Shown here piece by piece: positions 52,801 through 60,818 of a DNA stretch of 60,818 bases (positions are counted from its first letter, which is position 1; the number at the start of each line of letters is the position of its first letter). The stretch comes from Silicimonas sp. (GTDB lineage: Bacteria > Pseudomonadota > Alphaproteobacteria > Rhodobacterales > Rhodobacteraceae). The translations under genes and the position numbers were made by a program. The notes under the pieces are model-generated. The model did not search any database. It had not been told where the DNA came from and worked only from the letters and a program-made list of their open reading frames with translations. Location of the stretch: contig JABDJO010000110.1 in assembly GCA_013002465.1 (NCBI GenBank), positions 1-60,818 on the forward strand, in the 5' to 3' direction.

Positions 52801-52981
52801 CCGCCGTGTCGATGACATGGCCACCGTGGGCCTCGACAATTTCGGTCGCGACCCCAAGCGCATAGCTCAGCAGACCATAGATCTGCTCTTGCCCAATTTC
52901 ATGGGACATCTCGGTGAACCCGACCATGTCGGTCGACAGAATTGCCGTCCACCGGGTATCGCCCTCTGGCGTTGTCACCAC
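49823..52981 (-). CDS. Class III nucleotide cyclase fused to AAA ATPase and TPR regions
   Basis: 1052 residues. The cyclase domain (about 8-185) has both metal aspartates, D18 in LSTDMVGFTEMS and D62 in TAGDGLLAAFG, and the N-x3-R pair in PVNKAAR (136-140). A P-loop ATPase follows, with Walker A SGVAGIGKSRLV (about 233-244) and Walker B CIFVVEDAHWID. The C-terminal half is helical TPR-type repeats. This architecture is common in bacteria and is thought to couple cyclic-nucleotide synthesis to a signal bound by the ATPase/TPR part. It overlaps the convergent Crp/Fnr gene by 34 bases. Confidence 0.88.
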   Translation of the reverse strand: MVTTPEGDTRWTAILSTDMVGFTEMSHEIGQEQIYGLLSYALGVATEIVEAHGGHVIDTAGDGLLAAFGAPRALENACLQCCRAAEAFRQRMMSEVDDLQVQFGVRPAFRTGLGGGNTMIAHLDNGGIKVVGLPVNKAARLQAMAGPNEIILSETIRREAEALLRTTDRGEVEIKGFAEPVHIHALDGLVETATRFDEPRQRGLVGLVSREAELAALLATFAPGAPSRVTLISGVAGIGKSRLVHEFQQQVPGKRPVYVGQCAPDQLSRAYGPVFDVLRQASGSPDDADTRAVLARLINRHPGLCDPGDMERFLAPTDGELPQNDRALRDRAFLLQVLAELNKAEACIFVVEDAHWIDSATAGLIATLPAIGTPLILTSRPEFDASWMTPNESLRIDLTPLREGDIRRIAEDALGGDLSQSLADLIAEKSEGVPLVAEELVRALRYDDRLVEGADGLDYRGDGTLLTGNLEQLVLSRIDRLSDQQRATLQTASAIGRDFSEDVLSAALGRDSAIATIAAEPGLVEQSATGQWRFAHALIRDAVYGSLLGSHRKAAHARIAGAIEGQGGAASRDWALLAEHFMKADNPEKAVPAMIRAAAGDLNVYALGQVDRTLEQAMQYVEIDPDIVDQDQFRDLAVTWLRAIDQMGDFGRLTAVSDRVLPRLERAGYSPALSIARTLTAISLTHTRDYEGAEALALATLRDAEDQSDPWGAAWAKVALMRTYEETGWQPCAVVERLAAEIQPVAEATDDRHLAMASLYLLSAIYRSTGYRLKALDVADQIVTFAETHDDRRATAYAAWARALVHSTDGNPELSLSTVQPARREALPHTADETVSRGIKLFAQTFLLPPDEVRPKLLDLIAETRRLRDYNLVHSMEWTRSVLELKAGHLALGWKLVTQLIPKAEVAGHAGMTRQCFMMRGELLLTIAGLIDPESEAPPDRPRFARGKPGLADIATFLKLKLIAKRQAARDLNRCLELTLTKDGIHYARARIGLGLIAKARGQTSEAIDHLTTGLDIARAEGMELLSQRAARALTGLTEASDQPSARSSSRS

Positions 52982-53018
52982 CTACCGACCTGCATTCAAG
53001 ACCCTCTGGGACACCGGA

Positions 53019-56000
53019 TTACCGGGTCTGATCAAGGACTTTACACAGATCCTGGAAAATATCGAGATGGGCCGTCTTGCCGATAAAGCAATCCATATGG
53101 CCATAGTCCGGATAGACCTTGCGGGTATAAGGGCTCGCGCCCTTTCGGTTGTTACTGGTTTCCAGCCAGGTCAGCGTTCTCAGCGTCGCCTCGGGCAGCA
53201 TCTCCTGGTTGCGGCCGCCTGCGAAAAAGTGGATCGGCATCGACAGGCGTTCGGGATGATCAAGGTAGTTGGTCTCGCCGTCCGCACTGACAGGGTGCCC
53301 GGTGCGGAAGATGCGGGCAAGGTGCAGAAACGGCGTGCTGGAAACCGGCCCGAACATATGCGCGATAGAGTTATGGGTTTCCTGGTTCAGTTGCGCATGG
53401 CGATAGCTGGGGCCGAAGATGAAATTGATCCGATGACAGGTCGGGCTGTAGCAGGGCACGGGCGCAAACGCCGGGACCTTCCACAGCATGCCATCGACCG
53501 CGTGATCGAAATCTTGCGAACAGCCGGTCTGGCTTGGTGAACGCGGATCGACATTGGGCAAACCGGTCTTTGCAACCTGGGTCAGGTCCGGTCCCAAGGG
53601 CAGCATCTCGGCCAACCCCCAAAGCTTGCGCGGCAAGCCATTGGCCAGCATTCCGGCAGTGCGGGAATCGGCCTGTGCGAACTTGAACCAGTTGGTGATC
53701 GCATGGGCGCTTAGCTGAGACGATATGATCGAACGAACCCTTTCCTCGCCCGCCAGCACGGCCATGAACAGCGTCATCGAGCCGACGCAGTGGACCAGAA
53801 CCTGCACCTTTTCCTGACCCGTGATGTCGGTCACCAGGTCGATGGCGCTTGGCCAGTCCCTTTGCGCCACGTCATCCAGATCGAAGGGCTGCAGGCTGGC
53901 CTCGATGTCACCGCTGCCGCGATAATCGAATAGCCAGACGTCATAGCCGCCCCGGTAAAGCGTCTGTACGACGTTTTCCTCTACCGTTGGTGTCGCAAAG
54001 GACGACGCCTTGGTGCCAAAGCCGTTCGCCAGAATGACCGGCCCCTTGGTGCCGCCCTTGAAGCGCGTGAGTTTTAGGAACACACCCGGGTCGGGTTCGG
54101 GATAGTAGTATTCCGGCGTTCCAAGGTCCTTCGGGAACGACAGCCCCGGTCCCGCCTCAATGGCCGGGAAATTCGCCATATAGGAAAAGATACCGCCATA
54201 GGCGCGCGCCACGAGACCACCCATACGGGCAAAGACCTTGCCACGGTAAAGCCCCGCCACCTGATCGGCGGCTTTCATGTCGGGGCGCATGGTGTCGGCG
54301 GCCAGGATGGCGGTCTTGACGCAGTTGGCACGGAAGCCATGGTCGGCGAACACATCGGGCAGATCGCCCATCTTGTCGGGCACCTTGGCGCTGACTTTCA
54401 GATAGGCGGCCAGGGCAGCCCGGTACAGGTGCCTGTATTCGAACGTCAGCGCATTGGCCTGTTCGATCAGGTCCTCGAACCCGACCGTAAGCATGCCCAT
54501 GGCAACCACGGGACCGGTTTCGTCACTCTCACGGATTTCCACGCGAAGTTCGGTCAGGTCGCGCCACCAATGGGATCCCTCGCGCCGTTGCAGGGATTTG
54601 AACCCACGGAAGTGATAACGCGGCTTACTCTCGCCGGTCGCGACCAACGGCCCCTCATAGGTCATTTCCCACCGTTCGATGTGATCGGGGTCGGGCATCA
54701 GGAACCGGAACTGACCGTTGAACGAGAACGTCCCGCCAAGGACGTCAGACGACACCTTGCCGTTCACGATCTTTGCCGTGCCGTCGGGGACTGCGGTGGC
54801 GCTTTTCACGGCCTTGCCCAAGACATCGGCGGTGACCACGCAGTTTTCCGCGCCTTCGCCCGCAACCGCATAGGGATCGCTTGGGGCCGGATCATCCTTC
54901 AGCGCCACGGCCGAGATATGCCCGGCCATTCGTTCAGGAAACCAGACCGTCGGAGAGAAATCGCCCATTTCGGCCTCGACGATCTGAAGCACCGTCGCAT
55001 AATCCTTCTTGGCCAGTGCATCACGCACCGGGTCGATGATCTGAAGCGACTGACCCAGGATCGGCCTGATGATGTGTTGCAGCGCATTCTCGTCGCCCAG
55101 ATGTTTGATGAAATCCTCGGTTGTCGGAAAGGGGATGCTCTTTTCGGGATCGGCGGCCAGGTAAAGGTCATAGATCTGCCGCCAGAGACCGCGCAGCATC
55201 ATCCGGGCCAGTTCCCACATCTGGTTGTCTATCGCCTCGGTGATGCGGGTCAGGCCTTCGCTGACGCCATCCAACATCGCAAGCGGATCGGGCATGGGTT
55301 CGCCCACTTCGGACATGGGGGGGATCAACGGATCGGGGTCCGACAGATCAATCTTCCAGCCATGTTCGTCGGCCATTTCCTGCATGGCGTGCTCGGCGAC
55401 GGCGGTGATTGTCAGCAACGGGTTGACGCCAAGCGCACGCGGCATCGCGGCGCCATCACAAACGTACAGGCCCTTGTGGACATCGCCCTTGGGATCGAAG
55501 ACCTGGCATTTGTCGTTGATCACACCCTTGTCGATGCTGTCGGCCATGGCGCACCCGCCAAGGGGATGCACGGTTACCAACCGCCGGCCAAAGGCATCCT
55601 GCCACAAGGGGTTGGGCAGATACTCGGCCTGGATGGTGTCGCAGGCGGCGCGAAGTTTCTCTTCGTCATGGACAATCGCCGCGTCGTCGCCAGCCTTGTC
55701 CCAGTCGATGGTCACCTTGCCATATTCCGTCAAGTCCAGTCGCCCCGCCGAGGCATCGTGGCTCATGACAAGATACGGCAACGTGCGGGACACCGGCCCG
55801 GAATAGACCGTATCGGCAAGGGACAGGGGATCGGCCTGAATGGTGTCAGCCAGCGTTTTGGCGTCGGTCAGACGCTCGACCGTATCGCCATAGCGGAACA
55901 CATCCCCCATCAGCGCATCCATCATCGGAAAGGCCACGGCATAGGCGGCAGCCAGGGCGCCCGGAACCACGCCTTCTTCGATGATCAGGCTGTTTTCCAG

Positions 56001-57122
56001 GTTGTCGGGATCGCTGAGGGTGATTACGCCGGTGATACAGGGGCCGGGCTTATGCGCCTGGTCGTCGGACTTATCCGGCCCGAAGGTGACGTCATGAACG
56101 CCCGCGCCGACGCAATAGACGGGCGGGCGCAGGTCGATGTCGATCACGCTCGGTTCGTCCTTGGCACTTTCCGCCATATTGGCGTTGTACCCAAAGGCCC
56201 AGACGTCGCCATTGCCGGAAAAATGCTGGCCCAGATGGTCGCTGAATTCCAGATCCGCGCTTCGACTGCGCAACAGGATCTCGTTCGTTCCCAAGGTGCC
56301 CGCAGCCAGGATCACGGTCTTGGCGGTCAGAACGCGCAGGCTCTCGCCCGACATGGTCCGGGTGTGAACCTGCCACAGCCCGTCCTGCTGCGTCAGCCGA
56401 TAGACCTCGGCCCCGTTATAAATCATCGCGCCGAACCGTTCGGCATAAGGCAGATAGTTCATCAGAACCGTGTTCTTGGCCCCATAGTTGCAGCCCGAAA
56501 CGCAATCTCCGCAATCGGTGCAGGCCTTTTGCATCACACCGGCCGCGTTGTGCCCGTCTTGAAATGAAACGTTGATATCAGGGCGCTTGAACGGCGCATC
56601 CATACCCTTGGCTATCTTTTCCAGCGCCGTCAGCTTTGCCAGAGACCGGCCCGCAGGATAGGGGCCAGAGCCAAGCATATGTCGTGCCCGGTCGAAATAC
56701 TCGGCCAGCAATACGGGTTTCTTCTTTTTCTTCCGGAACCTTTTTGGCCAGTTGGCAAAGACGCGGTCATCGGGTTCGATGGCGACATTGGCGTTGATCA
56801 ACGACGTCCCGCCGACGCCGCAACCGACCAGCGCGTTCATGTCGTTGTTGATCCTCAGATCGTAAAGACCGTCAGCCTTGCCCAGCTTGGTACCGGTCTG
56901 GCTGAGCGTGATCTGGAATTCGCCGATCCCGTCTTCAAGGTTGCGCGGATATTTCCCGGGCACGATCTCGCGGCCCCGCTCCAGGACCGTGACCGCCTGC
57001 CCGGCCCGTGCCAGCCGCGCCGCGGCGACACCGCCGCCATAACCGGATCCGACAACAATGATGTTGTGTGTGTCGGCAGCTTCGGAAAAAGGGTGCGATA
57101 TGGGTTTCCAAGGGAAGGTCAT
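53019..57122 (-). CDS. GMC oxidoreductase fused to an alpha/beta hydrolase
   Basis: 1367 residues. The N-terminal half is a cholesterol-oxidase-type GMC flavoenzyme: FAD loop VVGSGYGGGVAAARLARAG (23-41), a cysteine-rich CTDCGDCVSGC segment, and active-site HPLGGCAMA and GVNPLLTI, giving the His/Asn pair. A central region of unknown type links to a C-terminal hydrolase (about 1000-1367). There the nucleophile motif is VHCVGS, with Cys1112 in place of serine, as in PHA synthases. The histidine lies in YGHMDCFIG, while the usual acid position reads GGRNQEMLP. It may oxidise a hydrophobic alcohol or sterol and then act on the product. It shares four bases with the upstream phosphoesterase. Confidence 0.88.
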   Translation of the reverse strand: MTFPWKPISHPFSEAADTHNIIVVGSGYGGGVAAARLARAGQAVTVLERGREIVPGKYPRNLEDGIGEFQITLSQTGTKLGKADGLYDLRINNDMNALVGCGVGGTSLINANVAIEPDDRVFANWPKRFRKKKKKPVLLAEYFDRARHMLGSGPYPAGRSLAKLTALEKIAKGMDAPFKRPDINVSFQDGHNAAGVMQKACTDCGDCVSGCNYGAKNTVLMNYLPYAERFGAMIYNGAEVYRLTQQDGLWQVHTRTMSGESLRVLTAKTVILAAGTLGTNEILLRSRSADLEFSDHLGQHFSGNGDVWAFGYNANMAESAKDEPSVIDIDLRPPVYCVGAGVHDVTFGPDKSDDQAHKPGPCITGVITLSDPDNLENSLIIEEGVVPGALAAAYAVAFPMMDALMGDVFRYGDTVERLTDAKTLADTIQADPLSLADTVYSGPVSRTLPYLVMSHDASAGRLDLTEYGKVTIDWDKAGDDAAIVHDEEKLRAACDTIQAEYLPNPLWQDAFGRRLVTVHPLGGCAMADSIDKGVINDKCQVFDPKGDVHKGLYVCDGAAMPRALGVNPLLTITAVAEHAMQEMADEHGWKIDLSDPDPLIPPMSEVGEPMPDPLAMLDGVSEGLTRITEAIDNQMWELARMMLRGLWRQIYDLYLAADPEKSIPFPTTEDFIKHLGDENALQHIIRPILGQSLQIIDPVRDALAKKDYATVLQIVEAEMGDFSPTVWFPERMAGHISAVALKDDPAPSDPYAVAGEGAENCVVTADVLGKAVKSATAVPDGTAKIVNGKVSSDVLGGTFSFNGQFRFLMPDPDHIERWEMTYEGPLVATGESKPRYHFRGFKSLQRREGSHWWRDLTELRVEIRESDETGPVVAMGMLTVGFEDLIEQANALTFEYRHLYRAALAAYLKVSAKVPDKMGDLPDVFADHGFRANCVKTAILAADTMRPDMKAADQVAGLYRGKVFARMGGLVARAYGGIFSYMANFPAIEAGPGLSFPKDLGTPEYYYPEPDPGVFLKLTRFKGGTKGPVILANGFGTKASSFATPTVEENVVQTLYRGGYDVWLFDYRGSGDIEASLQPFDLDDVAQRDWPSAIDLVTDITGQEKVQVLVHCVGSMTLFMAVLAGEERVRSIISSQLSAHAITNWFKFAQADSRTAGMLANGLPRKLWGLAEMLPLGPDLTQVAKTGLPNVDPRSPSQTGCSQDFDHAVDGMLWKVPAFAPVPCYSPTCHRINFIFGPSYRHAQLNQETHNSIAHMFGPVSSTPFLHLARIFRTGHPVSADGETNYLDHPERLSMPIHFFAGGRNQEMLPEATLRTLTWLETSNNRKGASPYTRKVYPDYGHMDCFIGKTAHLDIFQDLCKVLDQTR

Positions 57123-58552
57123 TCTGCCGCCTCCAACCTGTCAGCCGTGTCGAATTGCCCGGCGGTGAATTGCAGCAAAAGCTGTTGGCGCTCGTCATAG
57201 GCCTTGTGGGCGGCTTCCGTAAGCGCCGCCCAGGCATCGCGCGATGCGTCCAGCCAGCCTTCCAACTCGGCGCGAAACTCGGCGGCGCCCGGCGCATCCT
57301 CGGTCAGCATTTCGATGTGAACCGGTATCATCTCGCCGTTCTCGGGCGTCGTGAACAACCTCAGCGATGCCACATTGCAAGCGTCGTCGATCATCACCAT
57401 CGCCGCCCCCTCTGCAGTCCCCAGCCGAGGCCCGTTCAACGTCCAGCCGCCGGTGTTGTAGACCTTGACGGGGGTTCCGAACCCGGTTGCCGTGATCCGG
57501 TCGCTGAAGGGTTTGTGGGTATGGCCGAAGGTGAAAGTGACATCCTCGACCGGCTTTTCTTCGCCAATGATCTGCCCCCGAACCGGACCTTCCAGAAACC
57601 AGCGCAATTCGTGGAACCCTGACGAGGTGAGGGCATCGACCTCGGCATAACGTTCGGTATCGCGAAACCGCCCGATGGTCAGATCCAGACCGGTCTGTGC
57701 CAGAGTGTTCAAGGCCGCCTGCATCGAAAGGTTGCCAGCCAGCGGCAAGCGATCCGACAGGGCCTCGCCCAGCTTTTCGGCCCATTTCGCGCTTAACCGG
57801 CGATAGCCCATGCTTGTCAGAAGGTTCTGATAAAGCGCCTCGGCGTCGCGCCCCAGGGCCGCAGCATCGCCGAATGTCGACCAGGCAAAGTCGATCCACC
57901 CGGCGTTTTCTTCCGACAGTTGTTCCGCCGTCGGGGTCGGGCGCGGTTTTCTGGCCAGGGTATCCAGCACCCGGGTCATCATCCGATACTCGGGTTCAAC
58001 GAAATGCCCGTGATGCAGAACCACCGACCGGTTGTCCTTTGCGAACCCGATGTTGGGATAGCGGAAATCGACGCTGTCAAACCCGGCGTCGCGAACAAGG
58101 GCGGTCAACAGTCGGCTGTCGGCCCCCGGGGTTTCCGAAAATGCCGGCGTCGATTTCAGATAGGAGATCTCGTCCTCGCCCCGCCCGATGCTCAGGGCCT
58201 CAAGGGCCAGCCGCGCGTCCGTCCAAAGCGCATGATCGTGGTTGCCCGCCGTGGCCACGACCCGGGGCGCCAGAACGCCGGTGTCGCAAAGCGCCTGAAG
58301 GAACCCGCCTGCGCTGGCCGTTGCGTCCGAACGTTTGGAAAACTGCAGGTCGACCACATCGCCCAAAAGGATCAATTCGGGGTGCTCGCCCTTCTTGGCG
58401 GGCACCTGCAGGAAATCCTTCAACGCCTCGGCAAACGTCAGGGTGACGTCGCTTTTCCGGGTGAAAACCGGCACTCTCTTGGCCAGATAGGTGGTCAGAA
58501 GACTGGTCACCGCCCCCGCGTGAAGATCCGAAATACAAACGTATTTTAGCAT
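57119..58552 (-). CDS. Calcineurin-like metallophosphoesterase
   Basis: 477 residues with all the metal motifs in order: ISDLHAG near the N-terminus, LLGDVVDLQF, ATAGNHDHALW, a later HHGHF and TFGHTHKPF. No signal peptide is seen, so it is cytoplasmic. The protein is larger than simple phosphodiesterases, with a helical insert after HHGHF and a C-terminal helical tail. It is translated just before the GMC-hydrolase fusion (ATGA overlap), which points to a common substrate, perhaps a phosphorylated lipid or sterol-like compound. This partner role is inference. Confidence 0.85.
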   Translation of the reverse strand: MLKYVCISDLHAGAVTSLLTTYLAKRVPVFTRKSDVTLTFAEALKDFLQVPAKKGEHPELILLGDVVDLQFSKRSDATASAGGFLQALCDTGVLAPRVVATAGNHDHALWTDARLALEALSIGRGEDEISYLKSTPAFSETPGADSRLLTALVRDAGFDSVDFRYPNIGFAKDNRSVVLHHGHFVEPEYRMMTRVLDTLARKPRPTPTAEQLSEENAGWIDFAWSTFGDAAALGRDAEALYQNLLTSMGYRRLSAKWAEKLGEALSDRLPLAGNLSMQAALNTLAQTGLDLTIGRFRDTERYAEVDALTSSGFHELRWFLEGPVRGQIIGEEKPVEDVTFTFGHTHKPFSDRITATGFGTPVKVYNTGGWTLNGPRLGTAEGAAMVMIDDACNVASLRLFTTPENGEMIPVHIEMLTEDAPGAAEFRAELEGWLDASRDAWAALTEAAHKAYDERQQLLLQFTAGQFDTADRLEAAE

Positions 58553-58658
58553 GCTCGATCCAATTCCTGCGCCCCAATACCTACAGTGGCAGCGTCGCCG
58601 CGCCTGTCAATGTGCATGGTGAGAGCCGCGTCGGCAGCACTGTCGCATGAAATACGAA

Positions 58659-58682
58659 GGCCGCCCCGGGTAAGGGACGGCC
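58659..58682 (-). terminator. Probable intrinsic terminator of the sugar ABC operon
   Basis: On the minus strand GGCCGTCCC pairs with GGGGCGGCC across a six-base loop (nine positions with one A-C mismatch), followed by TTCGTATTT. It lies 32 bases after the stop of the ATPase gene and before the phosphoesterase start. Confidence 0.5.
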
Positions 58683-58713
58683 GGTTCAGGTTCTTGCATC
58701 AGCGTTGAAGGTC

Positions 58714-59490
58714 TTAAGCAGCCCCTTCGAATTCGTCCCCGGTCTTGGCGCCGGTGATATAGGCCACCACGTCCTGACCGTCGGTCTCGTCCCGATTGAG
58801 GTTCGCAACGATGCGACCCCGCCGGAAAACGATGATCCGATCGACCAAATCCATCACCTGCCGCATGTTGTGGCTGATCAGGATCAGAGGTTCGCCCTCG
58901 TCCTTCAAAGTGCGGACGATGTTCTCTACCTGCGCCGTTTCCTGCACACCCAGGGCCGCCGTCGGTTCGTCCATGATGGTCAACCGCGAATGGAAAGTCG
59001 CGGTACGCGCGATGGCGACACACTGGCGCTGTCCGCCCGACATGTTGCGGATCGAGTTCCTGATGTTGGGGATTTTCACTGCCGTCTTTTCCAGCCCGGC
59101 AATGGTCGCCTCGCGCATGGCCTTGTAGTCAAGGAACCGGAACGGTCCCAGCCAATCCCACTTGGTGATCTCGCGCCCCAGGAACAAGTTGTCGGGCACG
59201 TTCAACTCGTCAGCCAGGGCCAGCGTCTGGAACACGGTTTCGATCCCGGCCTCGCGGGCATCCAAAGGTCCGGAAAAGTGGACCTCTTCGCCATAAAGCC
59301 AGACCTTGCCACGGCTACGCTGTTCAACGCCGGTGATCTGGCGCACGAAGGTGGATTTCCCCGCGCCGTTGTCCCCCATGATGGCGATATGCTCGCCCTT
59401 CTTCATTTCGAAGTTGGCACCTTCCAGTGCGTGAACCCCGCCATAGTGCTTGGTCAGGTCCTCGGTTTTCAGAACGATGTCGTCGCTCAT
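58714..59490 (-). CDS. Sugar ABC importer ATPase (single-domain, FrcA-like)
   Basis: 258 residues with one nucleotide-binding domain, like the fructose importer FrcA and unlike the double-domain RbsA. Walker A is GDNGAGKSTFVRQI, the signature is MSGGQRQCVAIARTA, Walker B is LTIMDEPTAALG and the switch histidine lies in LISHNMRQ. It drives monosaccharide uptake through the permease encoded 12 bases upstream. The substrate cannot be fixed from the ATPase alone. Confidence 0.9.
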   Translation of the reverse strand: MSDDIVLKTEDLTKHYGGVHALEGANFEMKKGEHIAIMGDNGAGKSTFVRQITGVEQRSRGKVWLYGEEVHFSGPLDAREAGIETVFQTLALADELNVPDNLFLGREITKWDWLGPFRFLDYKAMREATIAGLEKTAVKIPNIRNSIRNMSGGQRQCVAIARTATFHSRLTIMDEPTAALGVQETAQVENIVRTLKDEGEPLILISHNMRQVMDLVDRIIVFRRGRIVANLNRDETDGQDVVAYITGAKTGDEFEGAA

Positions 59491-59502
59491 CTCGGTTCCT
59501 CC

Positions 59503-60576
59503 CTAAGCCTGGTTTCTCTGGCGATACTGGTCAAGGATGACCGCCGCGATGATGATCCCGCCCATGGCCATCAACTGATAGGACCCGTCGAGTTTGACGA
59601 AGGTAAAGCCCGAGCGGATGACACCCAGAACCATCGCCCCCAATACAGTACCGATGATCGAGCCGCGCCCACCTTGCAGGCTGATGCCGCCGATCACGGC
59701 CATGGCGATGGCGAAAAGTTCATAAAACTCGCCCATGCCTGCCTGCGCGGTCGAGGCCTTGGCGCTAAGGACGATGCCCGCGAACGCCGCCAGCATCGAG
59801 GCGATCATATAGACCAGAACTTTGTGCCGCTTGACGTTGATCCCCGACATCCGGGCGGCTTCCTCGTTCGACCCGATGGCATAGGTGTGTTTGCCATAAA
59901 CCGTATAGCGCAGAATGATGTGGAAGATTACCGCCAGCGACAGGAACCACACGACCGGCATCATGCCCGATCCGATGAACTTGTAACCCTCGGTCGGGAA
60001 AGACACCGGGCGGCCTTCCGACCACCACAGCGCGATGCCGCGGCAGATCAGGAACATGCCAAGCGTGGCGATGAAGGGCGGAATGCGGAAGTAGGCGACG
60101 AAGGTGCCGTTGATGGCCCCAATCATCGCCCCGAATAACAATCCAATGACGACCGGCACGATCACCGGCAGGTCCATGGCCCAAAGCCCGAAGATCGCCT
60201 TGGGGTTCGGGTTGCCGTTGACCAGTTCGGTCTGTGCGAAACTCATCGCGATCATCGCCGTCGCCGCGACCAGAGGGCCAGACGACAGGTCGATACCAGC
60301 CGTGATGATAACTTGTGTCACCCCAAGCGCGATAATGCCGATGATGGCGACTTGCAGGATGATAATCTGCAGTCGCGCCTCGTTGAAGATGGTGCCGAAC
60401 CGGTCATTCGTATCGAACAAAAAGCTCTGACCCCTCATATAGGGCAGGACCTGTCCGGCAATTTCGAAAAGCACGACGATAATGACAAGTGCCAGAAGGA
60501 TGTTCATTTCGTTCGGCCAGGACCTTTTGGTCTTGTCGAAGGTCAACCCGCCGGTGCCATGACTGGTGTCTGCCAT
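59503..60576 (-). CDS. Sugar ABC importer permease (RbsC/FrcC family)
   Basis: 357 residues with about ten hydrophobic segments. It has the RbsC family features: VIITAGIDLSSGPLVAATAM near the first third, the NGTFVAYFRIPPFIATLGMF segment, the cytoplasmic loop YAIGSNEEAARMSGINV and the AIAMAVIGGISLQGGRGSI block. It forms a homodimeric channel for a monosaccharide. The order binding protein, permease, ATPase is the usual one for FrcBCA-type importers. Confidence 0.9.
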   Translation of the reverse strand: MADTSHGTGGLTFDKTKRSWPNEMNILLALVIIVVLFEIAGQVLPYMRGQSFLFDTNDRFGTIFNEARLQIIILQVAIIGIIALGVTQVIITAGIDLSSGPLVAATAMIAMSFAQTELVNGNPNPKAIFGLWAMDLPVIVPVVIGLLFGAMIGAINGTFVAYFRIPPFIATLGMFLICRGIALWWSEGRPVSFPTEGYKFIGSGMMPVVWFLSLAVIFHIILRYTVYGKHTYAIGSNEEAARMSGINVKRHKVLVYMIASMLAAFAGIVLSAKASTAQAGMGEFYELFAIAMAVIGGISLQGGRGSIIGTVLGAMVLGVIRSGFTFVKLDGSYQLMAMGGIIIAAVILDQYRQRNQA

Positions 60577-60611
60577 TGATGACGCCCCCTGTTTTGCGCT
60601 TGATGCTGTGC

Positions 60612-60635
60612 GGGACGGCGCCAGTGGCGCCGCCC
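60612..60635 (-). other. Intercistronic stem-loop between sugar-binding protein and permease
   Basis: Minus strand GGGCGGCGCC, ACT, GGCGCCGTCCC: seven base pairs, a one-base bulge and three more pairs with a three-base loop. There is no U-tract. It lies between the binding-protein stop (60658) and the permease start (60576), the same place as the hairpins at 8999-9027 and 13278-13303. Confidence 0.5.
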
Positions 60636-60657
60636 TGCGGATTTGATGTGAACTGAC

Positions 60658-60818
60658 TTAGTTCTTGTCCAGGAAGTCGCCCATGTTGTCCGGGGTCACC
60701 AGAACGAAGGGAATATAGACCTTCTGGTCCACCGACTCGCCATTTGCCAAAGCGATGGCTGTATCGACAGACCCGGCACCCTGACCAAACGCATCCTGGA
60801 AAACGGTGACGTCATAGT
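60658..60818 (-). CDS. Sugar ABC importer substrate-binding protein, C-terminal end only
   Basis: The last 53 codons are visible and the gene runs off the right edge of the window. The end reads QDAFGQGAGSVDTAIALANG, then VYIPFVLVTPDN and a lysine-asparagine end. The segment ending in IPFVLVTPDN is the C-terminal signature of periplasmic-binding protein family 4 (ribose/fructose receptor type). It is the first gene of the importer read here and should deliver a monosaccharide to the permease. Confidence 0.8.
   Translation of the reverse strand, partial: YDVTVFQDAFGQGAGSVDTAIALANGESVDQKVYIPFVLVTPDNMGDFLDKN

Noticed and set aside
54339..56567. Open frame of 742 codons on the plus strand
   Set aside because: It is antisense to the GMC-hydrolase fusion with all its motifs, and shows no recognisable domain.
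58705..60138. Open frame of 477 codons on the plus strand
   Set aside because: It is antisense to the sugar ABC ATPase and permease, which have full motifs.

Overview
The window looks like a chromosomal segment of a marine alphaproteobacterium of the Rhodobacterales / Roseobacter type. The grounds are inference from sequence: high GC coding sequence, very dense ATGA/GTGA-overlapping gene strings, TRAP and oligopeptide ABC transporters, a roseobacter-style RTX protein with a type I exporter, and a Tad-type locus. I see no rRNA, tRNA or CRISPR array. No species is claimed.

Layout. 1-3.2 kb: an AT-richer orphan membrane protein, a small secreted protein flanked by two copies of an imperfect ~50-bp direct repeat, a GYD-domain protein and a YcaQ-type DNA glycosylase. 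3.2-10.9 kb: a catabolic island with urocanate hydratase, a class III CoA-transferase, a quinone-oxidoreductase-like MDR enzyme and an IclR regulator on the minus strand, divergent from a TRAP transporter; a strong inverted repeat lies in the divergent promoter. 11.2-17.5 kb: a five-gene oligopeptide-type ABC importer. 17.5-26.3 kb: a complete type I secretion locus on the minus strand (adaptor, two different ABC subunits, an RTX substrate broken by a one-base frameshift in a G5 run, and a NodT-type outer-membrane lipoprotein).

26.5-45.5 kb is the most unusual part: a minus-strand operon of 18 genes with almost no gaps (43317 down to 26530), plus a nearby two-gene unit (45533 to 44396). It holds Tad/Flp pilus machinery (two CpaF/TadA ATPases, TadB, TadC, CpaB, two TadE-like proteins, a TadG-like protein, a prepilin peptidase). 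It also holds four tiny leaderless pilin-like peptides of 39-49 residues and a set of signalling proteins: an FHA domain fused to the ATPase, a second FHA-like membrane protein, a pseudokinase-TM-SUMF1 fusion, an OmpA-domain protein, an active-looking EF-hand caspase and a caspase homologue that has lost its catalytic cysteine. No secretin, TadZ or CpaD gene is present. Both transcription units carry the same inverted repeat, TCGTA-N5-TACGAC, 60-75 bases upstream of a mini-pilin start, which suggests a common regulator. A divergent plus-strand group (45686-49004) adds two tiny paralogous peptides, a small lipoprotein and a third caspase-like protein with Sel1-like repeats. My reading (inference) is a Tad-derived envelope machine under phospho-signal and caspase-type proteolytic control.

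49.2-58.6 kb: a Crp/Fnr regulator overlapping tail-to-tail with a class III cyclase-AAA-TPR protein, then a 1367-residue GMC oxidoreductase / alpha-beta hydrolase fusion coupled to a metallophosphoesterase. 58.7-60.8 kb: an RbsC/FrcC-type sugar ABC importer whose binding protein runs off the window.
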